DNA of 64,000 nucleotides from Halichondria panicea (Eukaryota > Porifera > Demospongiae > Suberitida > Halichondriidae). The translations under genes and the position numbers were made by a program. The first letter of the stretch is position 1, and each line of letters opens with the position of its first letter. The stretch is from contig NC_087385.1 of assembly GCF_963675165.1 (NCBI RefSeq), positions 2,542,501 to 2,606,500 on the forward strand, read 5' to 3'. Shown here in pieces: positions 34,554 through 46,800 of this stretch. The notes beneath the pieces are model-generated. The model was given only the letters and a program-made list of their open reading frames with translations. It had not been told where the DNA came from and made no database searches.

Positions 34554-34736
34554 TCAACTCGATGACCTTTGACCTTCCTTGGTGGCCTTTCTCGATCTCA
34601 GCTTCTGCTTCGGGCTTTTCTTAGGAGTGAGTGGTCCCATGAACCCTCTGTATAAACCCAGCACCAGCACCATACCAACGACAAACACCAGCCAGAAAGT
34701 CAGAGTTGTGGAGTCAAAATCTTTCTCTCCTGCCAT
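34554..34736 (-). CDS. Hypothetical one-helix membrane microprotein (60 aa)
   Basis: Single-exon frame with a short polar N terminus (MAGEKDFDST), one hydrophobic helix at residues 12-31 (LTFWLVFVVGMVLVLGLYRG) and a very basic C terminus (KKSPKQKLRSRK). This is the layout of a small tail-anchored or single-pass protein. I do not recognise the family. It sits 197 bp after the TTC5 stop on the opposite strand and 144 bp from the next plus-strand start. Real coding status is likely but unproven. Confidence 0.5.
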   Translation of the reverse strand: MAGEKDFDSTTLTFWLVFVVGMVLVLGLYRGFMGPLTPKKSPKQKLRSRKATKEGQRSSS

Positions 34737-34880
34737 GCTGCATTCTCTGTATTACACTTCCGTATTCTTTAGGAAATTGTGAACACTTAATTATTCTGGC
34801 CGCATTTCTCCTCGTTTTTGCAAGTTAAACTGAACTAGCATACAGAACAAGTCAAGTCTGTACACAGAGTCTATTGCAGT

Positions 34881-35743
34881 ATGGGTTCTTGTAGACTCAT
34901 TCTCTTCATAACTGCCTTCTTGGTGCACTGCATCTGTCCTGCTCAATGTAAGTGACTCGACTATGTGCATTTATAAAAACTCAAGCATGCTTTTTGCAAA
35001 TACTCATTGTGTATTAAAATAGCCTATGGCAGTAACTTAATTAGGCTAGGCTCATACAAACTTGATGCAAACTTTTAGTATAGGTAACAAAGTGATGATT
35101 CGTATGTACGTATTTGTATGCAGTGCTGACTTCCTCCGTTCCTGCATCTACACGTACACCTGATCCCACTCCATCAGCCATCGTCTACACTGCCCAACCT
35201 TCCTCTACCAGCACTACTGTTCGTACAACTGTAGCTGTAGTCCCAACTCCTGCCCTATTACCTGTTTTTGAAGTTAACATAACGTGAGTGAATTCTCTCT
35301 ATGTCTGGAGCCATCCAACGTTATCTTGTTGGGTGTATATATAATTTGATCCATTACCGTATATTGGGTTTTGAATGAGTAGCATAGTTAACCATTTGCA
35401 AAAATTATCATGTACAAGCATTAATTTCTATGTATTGCGAATTGCATGCGAAATTGCAAGACTGTGCATGCTCACTTTGTTTTTCGTTCATGAAAACTCG
35501 CAGTTTTCTATCGCATTTAAAACTTGATATGCGGTAGAATTATAGTTAGCACAGTATAATAATAATGGTTATGGGATCAACTCAGTTCTGATTAATTGTA
35601 CCAGATTTTAAACGGAGTTCCTTGATCCGTGAGACCATGCATGGCAGCATTTCTGATTGCCCATTGTCCATTGTCATTTTCATTATTTTGCTTTCAGTGT
35701 AGAAGTCTCTCGATTAGGAAACTGTGTAGTCTCTAATGTGTGA
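34881..35743 (+). CDS. Hypothetical small secreted Ser/Thr/Pro-rich protein
   Basis: Exons 34881-34947, 35124-35283 and 35698-35743 join in frame to 90 residues with consensus splice sites. Residues 1-22 are a signal peptide (LILFITAFLVHCICPAQ). A Ser/Thr/Pro-rich stretch (SSVPASTRTPDPTPSA and TSTTVRTTVAV) follows, suggesting O-glycosylation. The protein ends after a short hydrophilic part with one Cys. No known domain. It could be a separate gene or an alternative 5' part of the receptor downstream, but the receptor has its own signal peptide, so a separate gene is favoured. Confidence 0.45.
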
Positions 35744-36452
35744 GCAACATACGAATATGTAGTCTATAATGTAGTATGTCTTTATATGCAGCTCTTAGCC
35801 CATTGGTCTGGGGACTGAGTGACATGTAGTTCAAGTGTGTGTTTGAACACACAAGTGACTCAAGTGAGTGGCCACGCTTGCATGGGGATCCCACATGTTT
35901 GATAGATCTAGTGGTTGTCTGGAGATATGTAGTGAAGATAATACAGCTATAGCGGCTCAACCCCAAGAATGCACTTCTGTACTTGGTGCAAGTGTCATGC
36001 AAATCATGGGTGTGATTAACTGTTGTGTGATTGAGTGCTACCGTAACACCTTGATTAAGGCTGATTTTTTACGTTTTGCAAGACTATAATTATGTACACG
36101 AAACAATTAATTATGGTGCTATGGAGTTTTAGTGTAGACTGAATGTCACATATTTATCTTAAATAGAAGTGTTATGATATTTACACACTGTCTCTCACAT
36201 CTCAATTAAGTAGTGCAAGACATGGTAATTATAGATATGCTAATTGTTCCTACCCGAATTGTTGCGCATGGAAGCAACTCCACATTTAAGGAAGGTACAT
36301 ATAAATGATTTATACACAAATTAATGCACATGAAACATGTACACAAAGTATATACACATGCAGTAGGAACTCCTGAATCATATTACCATAGTGCTACAAT
36401 GTCTTGAATGACAGAAGTTGTGATTTAACTTTTGCGATCTGCCAAAATCGTA

Positions 36453-36621
36453 CCGTATAACGGGTAATTTTCGTTGGTGCAAATTTTCATATGAACTACC
36501 ATTTTAATATTCGTACAGCTCTGGATAGTGACGTTGAACCTATTGCGGTAGAATAATTTCGTAGTTTAAATTTTGTATGATGCTCTACAATACGAAATGT
36601 ACGAAAATAACCCGCTATACA
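36453..36621. mobile_element. MITE, TIR CCGTATAACGGGTAATTTTCG
   Basis: Begins ccgtataacgggtaattttc with TA before it and ends near aaaataacccgctatac. Same family as 12361-12565; the right end is degraded. Confidence 0.65.
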
Positions 36622-36717
36622 ATGTGTGATACAAGACCCGTGTAAATATATCTTAGCATTCATTTTGCGAAGCCATTAGCAATTGCAAAATTTGCATGCG
36701 TTTGATACTTGCAAGTA

Positions 36718-36934
36718 CAGTACATAAAACCTCACTAATCCGGACCCCTTTAGTCCGAATCCTCGCAAATATTCTAGGTAGCAGCTTCCCTTCTGGCCAC
36801 AGTAATATCATAATTAATACATAGGCAAAAGTGTCTTCATTAATTATAATCTTAATGACATCCGTTAATCCGGAAATTTCATGTATTCGGATGGGGTCTG
36901 GTCCGGCTCTATTCGGATTAGCGAGGTTCTACTG
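36718..36934. mobile_element. pogo-like MITE, shortened
   Basis: Left end cagtacataaaacctcacta, right end agcgaggttctactg, TA on both sides. The internal agcttcccttctggccacag matches the longer copies in reverse. Lies about 90 bp before the receptor start codon. Confidence 0.75.
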
Positions 36935-37027
36935 TACTTGTAGTACTACGATATGTTGTTAACCCTGGATTAATTATTATTATGCCAAAGGTTTTACTGA
37001 ACAGTAATTTCCGAAATGGCCAACTAA

Positions 37028-40000
37028 ATGCAAATGATGTTGTTTACTGCCCTCTTTTGTATCCTCCTGTACAGTACCTATGGCAACAACACATGTGATC
37101 CCTATATCTCTGGAGGTCCCTGTCAGTCTGTGCTAGAAATATTCCCAACCGTGGTGACAAACTGGAGTAGGTCTAACCAACGCACTGCTCGATATGCCAA
37201 CGACAGGATACTACAAACTTTGGATACCTTTAAATCCACGCAGGAGTGTATTAAACTTGCTACGCCACTGCTTTGTCGATACTCTTTCCCTACTTGTGAC
37301 CCTGCTTACGAAATACCGACCTACCAGCCAATTTGTCGTCGGGACTGTCTGGCTGCCCAGCATTTTGTGTGTAGAGAGCCGTGGCTGCAGATGGAAGAAC
37401 TGATCAGAGTTCTAGAACTGACCGTAATCGATCAACCAAATTGTGTACCTCTCGAAAACCCAAATGGAGGAGGAACCCCCATGTGTATCAGTACAGTAGA
37501 CATCTTTCGAGGTGAACCAAGATACATATATAGCCACTGCGATTATAGCCACTGCATGTACATGTAATAATAATAGGCTATTATAATACGGCAGCTACAT
37601 GTATATACATGACATTTGTATCATGTATGTCAATGAACAAATTTGTTCTCTTTCCCAGGTGAAATTCCTTTACCTCTTCTGTCAGGTGAGCACAATACCA
37701 CACAACATCATGTACATACCACACTGCCCTCTGTTGCGTAACTATACTATCGGAGCACATGCACTCCAGCTACTATGTACACATCTTTGCAGCAATGAAT
37801 TTCCATTCTATGTAGTATTGAGTAAATGTTCATTTATACATACAGTAACAGCGCTAGCTCAAGCAATTTTTTAAGCTGATAATACCAACTGTAATATGTT
37901 TGCTTGCTTAATTCTTGCTAATAATGTTCTGTCCCGTGCACAGGTTCTGACTGCTACAGTGGCCATGGGCGCGGCTACGATGGCACAGTAAATGTGACCG
38001 AAGGTGGCCTTCCCTGTCAGAGTTGGAATGTGAGCTACCCTCACCAACACCTGCTGAACTTAGAGGAGTTACCAGAGTTGAAGGGAGGACACAACTATTG
38101 TCGTAACCCTGCTGAGAGAGGAGAGAGACCCTGGTGCTTTACGACTGACCGATTCACTCGTTGGGACTACTGTGACATCCCAGAATGTCGTAAGTTATGG
38201 TATATATAGCCGTACAATTTTGCAGTGACTTGGGTTAGTGCTTTACATGCAGCCACTGAAGACTTTTAAATTAGTTCACAATTACAAGTGCATTGATGGA
38301 ATGTCACTCAATTCACATTATTATAGTTACCCCTTGCATAAGTAACAAAGCATAATTGTCTCGAGTCAGAGTTGAGTGTACAATAAATTATGGATTTTGG
38401 CCTGAAAAGAATCCATCTAAGCAAGCCATTGATAGTTTGTTTGTAGGCATTGTTCTCCTGTGGTTTGTTATCTCTTCTACATGTACATGATCTCGGTGTA
38501 TTTGGGAAACCAACAAGCTAAGTCAGCCTATCCCATGATATCCTTACAGTGCACCATAGATAAAGGAAGAGAGGGATAGGAAAACGGAAGTGTTGCACGT
38601 GACAATTTTCAGATACCTCGAAACCTCTTTTCATCCTATTTTTTGTTGGGTAACTCTCTCAGAAATAATAGTATTTCCTCGATCTCAATCGTAACACACC
38701 TATCAAAAGGAGACATTCAAGTAAAGTTATAAGCTTCAAAGTGCTATTTTAGGGTCTTTTATTGCTATAACGTGTAAGCGTACTGGTTATAAATGGTATA
38801 GGAGTGAGCTGCACAGAATGAGCACTTTTGCTAGTAGTTTTTTCTCCACAGTGCGTATAGGCGACATGACTCCTACCCTATGACTGACTGTATTGTTCAT
38901 TTCGTCCGCAGCTGGTCCAGCCTGTGAAAACTATCAGGGAGAGGTTTGCTTCAACAGAGGAACGATTGGCTACGATAAAGTGTATATTAACAAGACTGCA
39001 CCTGACCAACAAACTCAAACGGATTACGAGGCTAAAATGCAAGCTCTTCTACCATCATTTGATAAGTATACGGAAGAGTGCAGGGAATCTTTTCATGATC
39101 TCCTGTGTGCTACCAACTTTGCTACATGTGACTTGTCCAAAACTACGCCCATCCCTATACGTGTGAGTTGACATAGCACAGCCACTTTTGTAAAATTAAT
39201 GTTTCAATGCCTCGAGGCGTAGCCGCACGAGGTATACGGTAAAACTGACTGTGTGTCTGTCTGTCTATTCCAGCTGTAACTGCTCAACAGTTACAATGCA
39301 ACGACAAATAACAGCTTTTCTAGCCACGTTCTCCTGGACTTTGATTCGTGGATTTGCGAACTAAAGCTTCTTTCTCGAGTAATGGCTAGTTTGACTCACA
39401 GTGAAGGCCTCTTCAGAATCTTTCATATCGTCATCTGTTCGCACAAATATTCAAAGCTATATATACACTGCCAGAAGCAGCCCTGTGAACTCTGAACTCA
39501 GTGCAGAGCCACCTCTTTTGAAATGCAAAATACTTCTTACATAGATCTATATCAGATAAGGTTGGAACAATGTTGAGATCGTGCGAAAAGAGCAATTAAA
39601 GCTATAAATGTGCTGAGTCGGCGTTATTTTTGTGTCTTGTCAACAGTTTAGTTGTACGTACATAAGATATCAAGGGATAGAGAGAAGCAGTAAAATATCC
39701 AGAGGATCACCTACGAGCCGGACTGTTCAATCCAGGAAGAGAAGCCTCATCTTCGTAGATCTAGTATAGTTTGGTTAGGAGAAACCTTAGTATATAGAGA
39801 TTTTAAATCAAAAGCTGGTGCAGTGATCAATGTCGTACAGCTTGGAGTGAGGAAGAAATCTAGATTGCTCAATCCTTGACATCAAGCCATCAGATAGACC
39901 ATCAAGCTCCTCTTTTATAATGACCGTGTTCATTGCATAATATCATAACAGTATACAAAGCAAACTAATTACCTCTTCTATAACACTCACTTTTTGAGCA

Positions 40001-43000
40001 AAAGCAAAACATGGCGAGAGGCATTAGCACAGCGCAGCTTGCACTTGTTTATGTGAGGTAACTATATCCTGCGTTTCATATACTCTATTGCTGAATTAGG
40101 TGGCAGGATCAGACATTTTATGCATATACCATGTGTTGTGCTGTAGTTATAATGTTATTATACACTTCTTATCAGGGTTTCATCTAGTTTGGGGGGAAGA
40201 TTTTGAGCACGCATAAGCGCGTCGCAAAATGTTTGGCTATGCCCACTATTGTTGATTACATCATGCTTAACCTAACGCATCACTGTAGATCTACATAATA
40301 GTTAGACACTGTTTTGGAGGTGTCTATGGGATTTAGAAGCCCAAAGGCATTGATTTAGTATCCTGAGCGTAGCGAGGGTACTAAAGTGGCTGAGGGCTTC
40401 TAAATCCCATAGACACGGACAAAACAGTGTCTAACTCATTTAGATACTAGTGCGCATGCACAAACCGCTTGACTACAATACAATTACTTGACAACGGAAT
40501 ACTTAGCCTCCTTCACTGGCCTCCCCTGAATAGAAGGCCTGCTACTGACTGCTTGCGCATGCGCGAAATTATTGGATATATTTTCCCGTAAAATGCCCTA
40601 TAATACTGAATTTATCACGAAAATATCCTGACAAAGTATTGAAAGTCATACACAGAGCTATTATAGCTAGCTAGCTAGAGACAGAGCTGTAGGTTTGTTG
40701 TACAGCTATTTTCTTTCTGATAGAGTCAGTAGCAGTAGTATAGTAGACTTTTCACCAAGTTAGTATTTGATGGGCGTGGCCTGTCCATATAGGCTCTTGT
40801 CAGCTTTCACTCTGTTCAGACGATTGTCATCCACACTGTTGCTGGCTGTGAGTCTTTTGTTAACATAGTAGGCTAAGGGTAGCTATCAGAATACTATCAG
40901 ATGAGCTAGAAACCTTCAATGGAACCTTCTATCTACTTCCTTTAATCCACTTCCGTTTGTTGTGACGTCACTGTTTTACTGACCATCAACGTTGTTATCC
41001 GGATCCGCCAGATACCGGCGGAAGATTAGCACATGCGCAAGCAGTCGATACCAGGCCCACTCTTCGAGGAAGTGTGGCCTGGGATCGAGGCTACGGAATA
41101 CTAGGTATACTAAGTAAATTTGCAGGTATACTAAGTCCCATATTATACCTGCTCTGAGGCACTTTTCCCATGTACTTCCCATGTAGATCTTATCAACTAG
41201 TGTCTAACTTATAGTTAATCACATTATGATGATGATGTTATTATTCTACAACATTTGGGGGGGGGGGAGAAGATGAGCATTTTGGGGGAAAGGTTCACCC
41301 CCCCCCCCCCCCCCCACTAGATGAAACCTTAACCCTGCTTATATAAGGACACTGACTGTTATATTTTGACTATAGATAGTGATTTAATGTTGTGTTCCTG
41401 CAGCCTTGTCGTCGTTTCTGTGAGCTTGTACATGAGACGTGTGATGAAGAGATCTCAAATATAAAGTCATTTATCGCGATTATCAATTATGAACCAGTGG
41501 AGATTGTTTTCAATTGCTCTATACTCCCTGACACAGTGGCTGGTGACCTACCCGAGTGCTTCATGCCCATTATGAGACAACAGAAGGTTGGAAGTGAGTT
41601 GCTGAACATGTTTTTTACTTTTTTGTCTCCTTTTCTTTGCTAAGGGCAGCGTACACAACAGTTAATTCCATAATTATGTTTATTTTGTCTCTGTTTCTTA
41701 CCGTTGAAGGGTAACCTGGCCCAACATGCACAACAGCTAATTCCATTGATGACCCTTTACCTATATGTTTAATCACTGTTTTTTCTTGTTTTGCTCTAGA
41801 CACAACCTGCTACAATGTTGAGGACAAAGGGTTCTCGTACATGGGTACAGTAAACATGACGGTCAGTGGGAAGACGTGTCAGCAGTGGGGATCACAATCT
41901 CCACACTCTCATACCCTCACACCCTTCTCTCGGATATACCTGAGCGGACACAACTATTGCCGCAACCCAGAAAAAAGAGGAGATATGCCTTGGTGCTATA
42001 CTACAGACACCGACACACGCTGGGAGTACTGTAATGTGCCAACTTGCACGGTTCTGTTTGGCCCTCTATCCTTCAACACAATCGTCACCATTGCTATTGT
42101 GGTACCATTGGCTTTTGCAGTTGTCGTAGCCCTGCTGATTGTAGTATGTGTATTATGGTTCTGCTGCTTCCAACGAAAAAAAGCCTCATTTGAAGGAGGA
42201 GAAACCACCTCTCACCACTATGTGCAGAATGTACAATTGGACGGTAAAGATGTTAGTGATATGGGACCACTCTACGCTACGAACCCACTTGCAATCGGTG
42301 AAGCGTCTCTGGAATATGATGGAGTTAAACTTCCTGAAATATCAAGGGAAATGATAGTGTACACCCGAGACTTGGGTCAGGGACATTTTGGAGTGGTTGT
42401 TCAAGCGGAGGCGGAATGTATCGGTGCGGAAATGAAGCCACAAACTGTCGCTGTGAAAGTGCTTAAGGTTGGTGCAACACCGCAAGTGAAGAAGGAATTC
42501 TTTAGAGAGGCTGCTCTAATGAACGCTTTTGATCATCCAAACATTTTGAAACTCTTTGGTGTGTGCATTAAGCAGGAGCCTTTGTGCATGGTGTTTGAGT
42601 ACATGGAAAAGGGCGACTTGAATGAATTCCTTCGACAAAACGCCCCCAAACCACCATTTCCTGGACTGTCAAATGAACAACTAGTCGAATTTTGCGTCGA
42701 AATTTCCGCTGGCTTGGAGTATCTTGCACAGAACCATTACGTACATCGAGACATGGCTACCCGAAACTGCCTTGTTAGCTCCACGTACAGAGTGAAGATA
42801 TCTGATTTTGGCCTCTCTCAAGACGTCTACTCATCTGATTACTTCACACTGGGAGACGCCGAGATGTTGCCTATTCGATGGATGCCTCCTGAAGCTATTC
42901 TGTACTCAAAGTTCACAACACAGAGTGATGTGTGGTCTTTTGGTGTTGTTTTGTGGGAGATTTTCTCATTTGGTATTCAGCCGTACTACACCATGTCTAA

Positions 43001-43352
43001 CGAGGCTGTTGTTCAACACGTACGCGATGGAAATGTTATGAGCTGCCCAGACAACTGTCCACCAGAGATATACGACCTAATTATCGACTGCTGGGTCATG
43101 AACCCAACTGAGAGACCAACAGCTTCTGAGCTTCACGATGGACTTAGGCGATGGTCCCCAAATTTCGCAGCTAAAATTCAAGAAGAGGAGCACAAATCCC
43201 AATCTGAGTATCAGAACATGGCTATGGTGAGGGAATATGCTCAACAAGGGTTACCGACTATGACCGACACGAATGGAGAACCTGGTAGTGCTTACGATCA
43301 TCTACATTCCTTACATAAAGGAGCGGGACCACCTGATGAAAGCTGCTTATAA
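37028..43352 (+). CDS. Receptor tyrosine kinase with FZ-kringle-FZ-kringle ectodomain (ROR/MuSK-related)
   Basis: Exons 37028-37511, 37659-37685 (27-nt microexon), 37944-38189, 38912-39162, 41404-41593 and 41800-43352 sum in frame to 916 residues. A signal peptide is at about 1-20. FZ1 at 23-153 has ten Cys in FZ spacing. Kringle 1 is at about 174-252 (GGHNYCRNPAERGERPWC). FZ2 at about 256-390 also has ten Cys. Kringle 2 is at about 403-482 (SGHNYCRNPEKRGDMPWC). One transmembrane helix lies at about 491-520. The juxtamembrane carries NPLAIGEASLEYDG, like MuSK. The kinase at about 584-850 has GQGHFG, AVK (Lys 619), HRDMATRN (Asp 717), DFG (Asp 735) and MPPEA, so it should be active. YSSDYF and VRDGNVMSCPDNCPPEIYDL resemble ROR/MuSK. 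Cysteine-rich FZ domains usually bind Wnt-type ligands; that is inference here. Intron 4 holds nested transposons. Confidence 0.9.
39204..39300. repeat. Repeat remnant with GCCTCGAGGCGTAGC end
   Basis: The sequence atgcctcgaggcgtagccgc followed by a tgtctgtctgtc run resembles the end of the long CCTCGGTG family. Only one end is seen. In receptor intron 4. Confidence 0.35.
40300..40445. repeat. 146-bp hairpin
   Basis: Arms gttagacactgttttg...gatttagaagccc and their inverse gggcttctaaatcc...acagtgtctaac pair over about 45 bp around a short loop containing agcgtagcgagggtact. Confidence 0.8.
40505..41095. mobile_element. Long repeat family (GGCCTCCCCTGAA / CCTCGATCCCAGGCC ends)
   Basis: Near full-length copy. 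The left end is ttcactggcctcccctgaat and the right end ggcctgggatcgaggct. It matches 59745-61150 in reverse and 229-530 in part. Each end folds into its own small hairpin. Confidence 0.7.
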
Positions 43353-43845
43353 TTAATACTTAGGTGACTCCACAGTTTTTGTAGCTATAATATAATATTT
43401 TATGGTGGCTCTTATACAATGTCATATACTTTTACATTATCGTGCTGTGAAGTGTGTTCAGTATCGTGTCTACACACTTCTTTATAATTATTACGTGTAC
43501 ATGTATTTATACGGATTATTGTGTCGTGTTTAAATATATTATTTTTGTTCATACAACTTGATAGCAAACCCTCTTTATATGCATGCAAGTTGTTACTGTG
43601 ACAGACCTAATTTTGGTAATGTTTGACCACAATAATTATTCATTTCCGTTATGGACATAATGCATGTGCTGACTTGCAAATTGCAAACGTACATCAGCGC
43701 AGCGTAGCCAAGCCAAACGTACTATATTTATATAGCTAGCTAGCAAATTATAAAGAGAACCAGTCAGATATAGTAAGTGCAAGTGGCTTATAGTATAGCT
43801 AGTTTCACAGACATCCACATACAACAATTTGTGTAAAACAACGCA
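43353..43845. other. 3' region between convergent receptor kinase and VAC14
   Basis: 3' UTRs of both genes; AT-rich with several aataaa-like stretches. Nothing else is seen. Confidence 0.4.
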
Positions 43846-46800
43846 TCAAGTGCTCAATCTCTGAGTCGCTTTTTCCTTCGCCAGTACAGAGTGCTTGCGT
43901 TGAACAGTCACAAAGTGCTCCAGAAGATCATCAAAGCTGACGTTTGAAGGTACTGTCCTGTGTGGTCTGCAGAAAATACAAAAGGTGAAAGTCATTTTAA
44001 AATTAATTATAAAATGATTGAATGTGCCGATCGGTCCTGGTCCGGCTCTGTGGCTTAGTTGGTTAAAGCGCCTGTCTAGTAAACAGGAGATCGCTAGTTC
44101 GAATCTGGCCAGGGCCTTTTTTTAGTTCCCCCAACAAACTCTTGTTCTCTTTTTTCGCCCCAAAAATTTAGGTACTTAGTACTGACGTAGTATGTAGTAG
44201 ACACACTAAACTCTGTTGGTATTCTGTGCTGTACAACCCAAAGTAGCATTGTTTTAATTATATTCATAGTAAAGTAGCCATGGAAATGCCTTGGGTGTTC
44301 ACTATTTTGAAATTATTTTTCACAACAGTCTCAACAAAAATGGACAAGATATCCTCTGCTGAGCCAGACAAGGTTTCTTCTGCTTTAAGTTTTAGTGTTG
44401 AGTTTGAAGACGAACCAAAGAAAGCCAAACGGAAGCCACCAAAACATTTATTAGATCGGCATAACAAAAGGAAAGAAGTGTCTCAAGAAAGTATTGATGA
44501 GAAGCAAAGAAAGGCAGACGACAGACGAAAGGTAGTTCAATGTGTTTGTTTATGACTAAACACACAATAATTAATTTTGCTGTAGAAACACATTGAGGAC
44601 AGACTAGAACGGATACGACAACTTGAAGAAGAAGCAATGAGCCTAGCCAGAGCAATGCAGCCGATGTTAGATGCATCTGTCAAAACAACTGAACAAGATA
44701 CTCCGAATGGTGTTCAAAATCCTACCTCAGTGCGTCGCAGATGTGCAGAAGACGACCCTGTTAATGTCAGGGTTATGGTGAATAACACAACTGAAAATGT
44801 GATTTCAGAACTTAAAACAATAGACACTACTAACTCTATAAGTCAGAATGGCATTTAGTGCAGATTTTCAATCAATATCTTTAGAACAGTGTTTTTATTG
44901 CTAGTTAGCACATTCTCAACAGTTACTATGGCGCACACTGAGAACCTATTTCTGATTTCGTTATTTATACCCTGTACAGTCACAATCAACAGGTTATTAT
45001 TGTTACTGTCTCATTGCCCCTAGGAAGTGTGTAGACCACACTAAGATTTTATGTATGGCTTTGTGCTTTTGTATCACATTCTAAACTACTTGTGTATAAT
45101 TTATTGTATAACTGACAATTAATTTGAGTATTTAAGCTGTTTGCTACAGCCTGTTAAATAATAATAGCGACAGTGACTTATTAGCACCAATTCCTAAGAA
45201 GCACCTGAAAGTGCAACCAAACTCACTTTCTTCTCCTAACTTTGGCTTCTTGTTCGACCTCGGTAATAACTGGCACACAACTAAGTCTGTTCTTAAGCAA
45301 GTTGAATGCAGAGCTTTGGGGAAGAAGCATGAGCAAGCCATACAGAGTACGGACAAGTGAGGCATGGTCAAGGGGGGCCAGTAGTTGTAGTCGGAGATGA
45401 GAGAAAATTGGAGACTCGACAAGCTGCACTAGTCTGTCAATTTCTTTCAAGAGGCTCGCTGTTATTTCAATGTTGGCAAACTTCAGGACAAGATTGGAGG
45501 CATGATCGTAGTTCTGTGTGAGTAGGCAGAGTGCTACCGTAGCCACTGGATTATGGGACCAGCTTCGATAGAGGGTAGTGAACAAGGTCCAGTTGTCCTG
45601 GAGAAAACAGTTACAGCAACAGTAGCAATAATAACATAAACACTTACACATGCGCATATGCCTTACTGTGTTACCTCGTGTTATTGACACGTACAAAATA
45701 ATTATACTTACTAGTAATAGAAATACTGATAATTTTTATCCCACAAGGACAATACACACTCACAGTTGTGGTGAGATCCTTCAGCTGCATTCTCAGTCCA
45801 TAGAGCTCAGAAGCAGTAAAGAGAATCAGGTTGAGATATTGAACCATGATTGAAGCGAAAATGAAATCCTCCTCAGAGAGAAGTATCTCAGCCAGGGTGC
45901 AGTACACAGAGTAGGCACCCACAAATAAGCACAGCTGTCTGTAGGTGAGATGGTTGAAGCAATTGTTAATGAGTGACAATTCAAAAGCAGTGTTGTATCA
46001 ACTTATTAGGATGTTTTGACTGTCAATGTCTTTTTAAGGGATTCCTATGGCTGTCTATACACACTTGCCTGATTAGCAAGTTGCCTTTCCTTTCCAGTAG
46101 TGCCCTATCAGTACCAAACATCTTCAGCAACTCCAGTAGAAACAACCTAAAATACTTGTTTAGTTGAGGCTTGCTTTCAGTAGTTGCCACCACGGCTTTT
46201 GATTTCGTTTCCTTGGCTTTTGCTTGCACTGGTGACCTGGTTCTAGTATCTGTTGATGCTTTGGGTTTGCCGTCTGCTTGAGTAGCCAGTGTAGAGGTTA
46301 GGGCTGGTTTTGGGCGAGGCTCTGTCTGTGCATCAATCTCAAGGCCAACCTTGGAAGTGGAGAGGATAGAGAGAACTTGCAACGCCATCTTCAAAACCTG
46401 AGAGAAATTGTGGGTCACACACAACATGTACATGTACCATGTTGATACGCACAACATTAATTTACTGCACATTTCAACAGCAATACTTTTTACTGGCATG
46501 TTTTCACACAACAACCATGCCTCATAATGCTACTCTTTGTAATAGCTTACAGTATGTACCATACAGGAAATGAGGTTACTAAATTAGAACTATAATTACT
46601 CATCAGTTGCCTAGCTGCCAAAGATGTGCAATAATAATTTGCAATCACAAGATGTAGTTGCATGAATTCCTTGTGTTGCTAAGCTAGTTAGAACCATAGA
46701 TTGAAGAGGGGGAGAGATTGGAAATGGAATTAGCGTCACATGACATAATACATTGAATTTGCAGCATGGCACCACTAGAGCCTTTGATGTCAATCCGTGT

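Larger units (their letters stand above)
35744..37027. other. Intergenic region upstream of the receptor kinase
   Basis: Contains two MITEs (about 36453-36621 and 36718-36934). The rest is AT-rich, with no exon seen. The receptor promoter must lie near 36935-37027. Confidence 0.4.
40173..41337. mobile_element. Composite transposon block in receptor intron 4 with 5-bp target duplication
   Basis: Outer ends cagggtttcatctagt and actagatgaaaccttaaccctg are inverse, flanked by cttat (40168-40172 and 41338-41342). Inside lie a near-perfect hairpin at 40300-40445 and an almost complete copy of the 59745-61150 family at about 40505-41095. At least two insertions are therefore stacked. Confidence 0.75.

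Noticed and set aside
34881-35743. 5' exons of the receptor tyrosine kinase
   Set aside because: The frame closes with a stop at 35743 and the receptor has its own signal peptide at 37028.
44280-44858. Extra VAC14 exons
   Set aside because: It lies on the opposite strand, has its own start, splice and stop, and is not HEAT-like.
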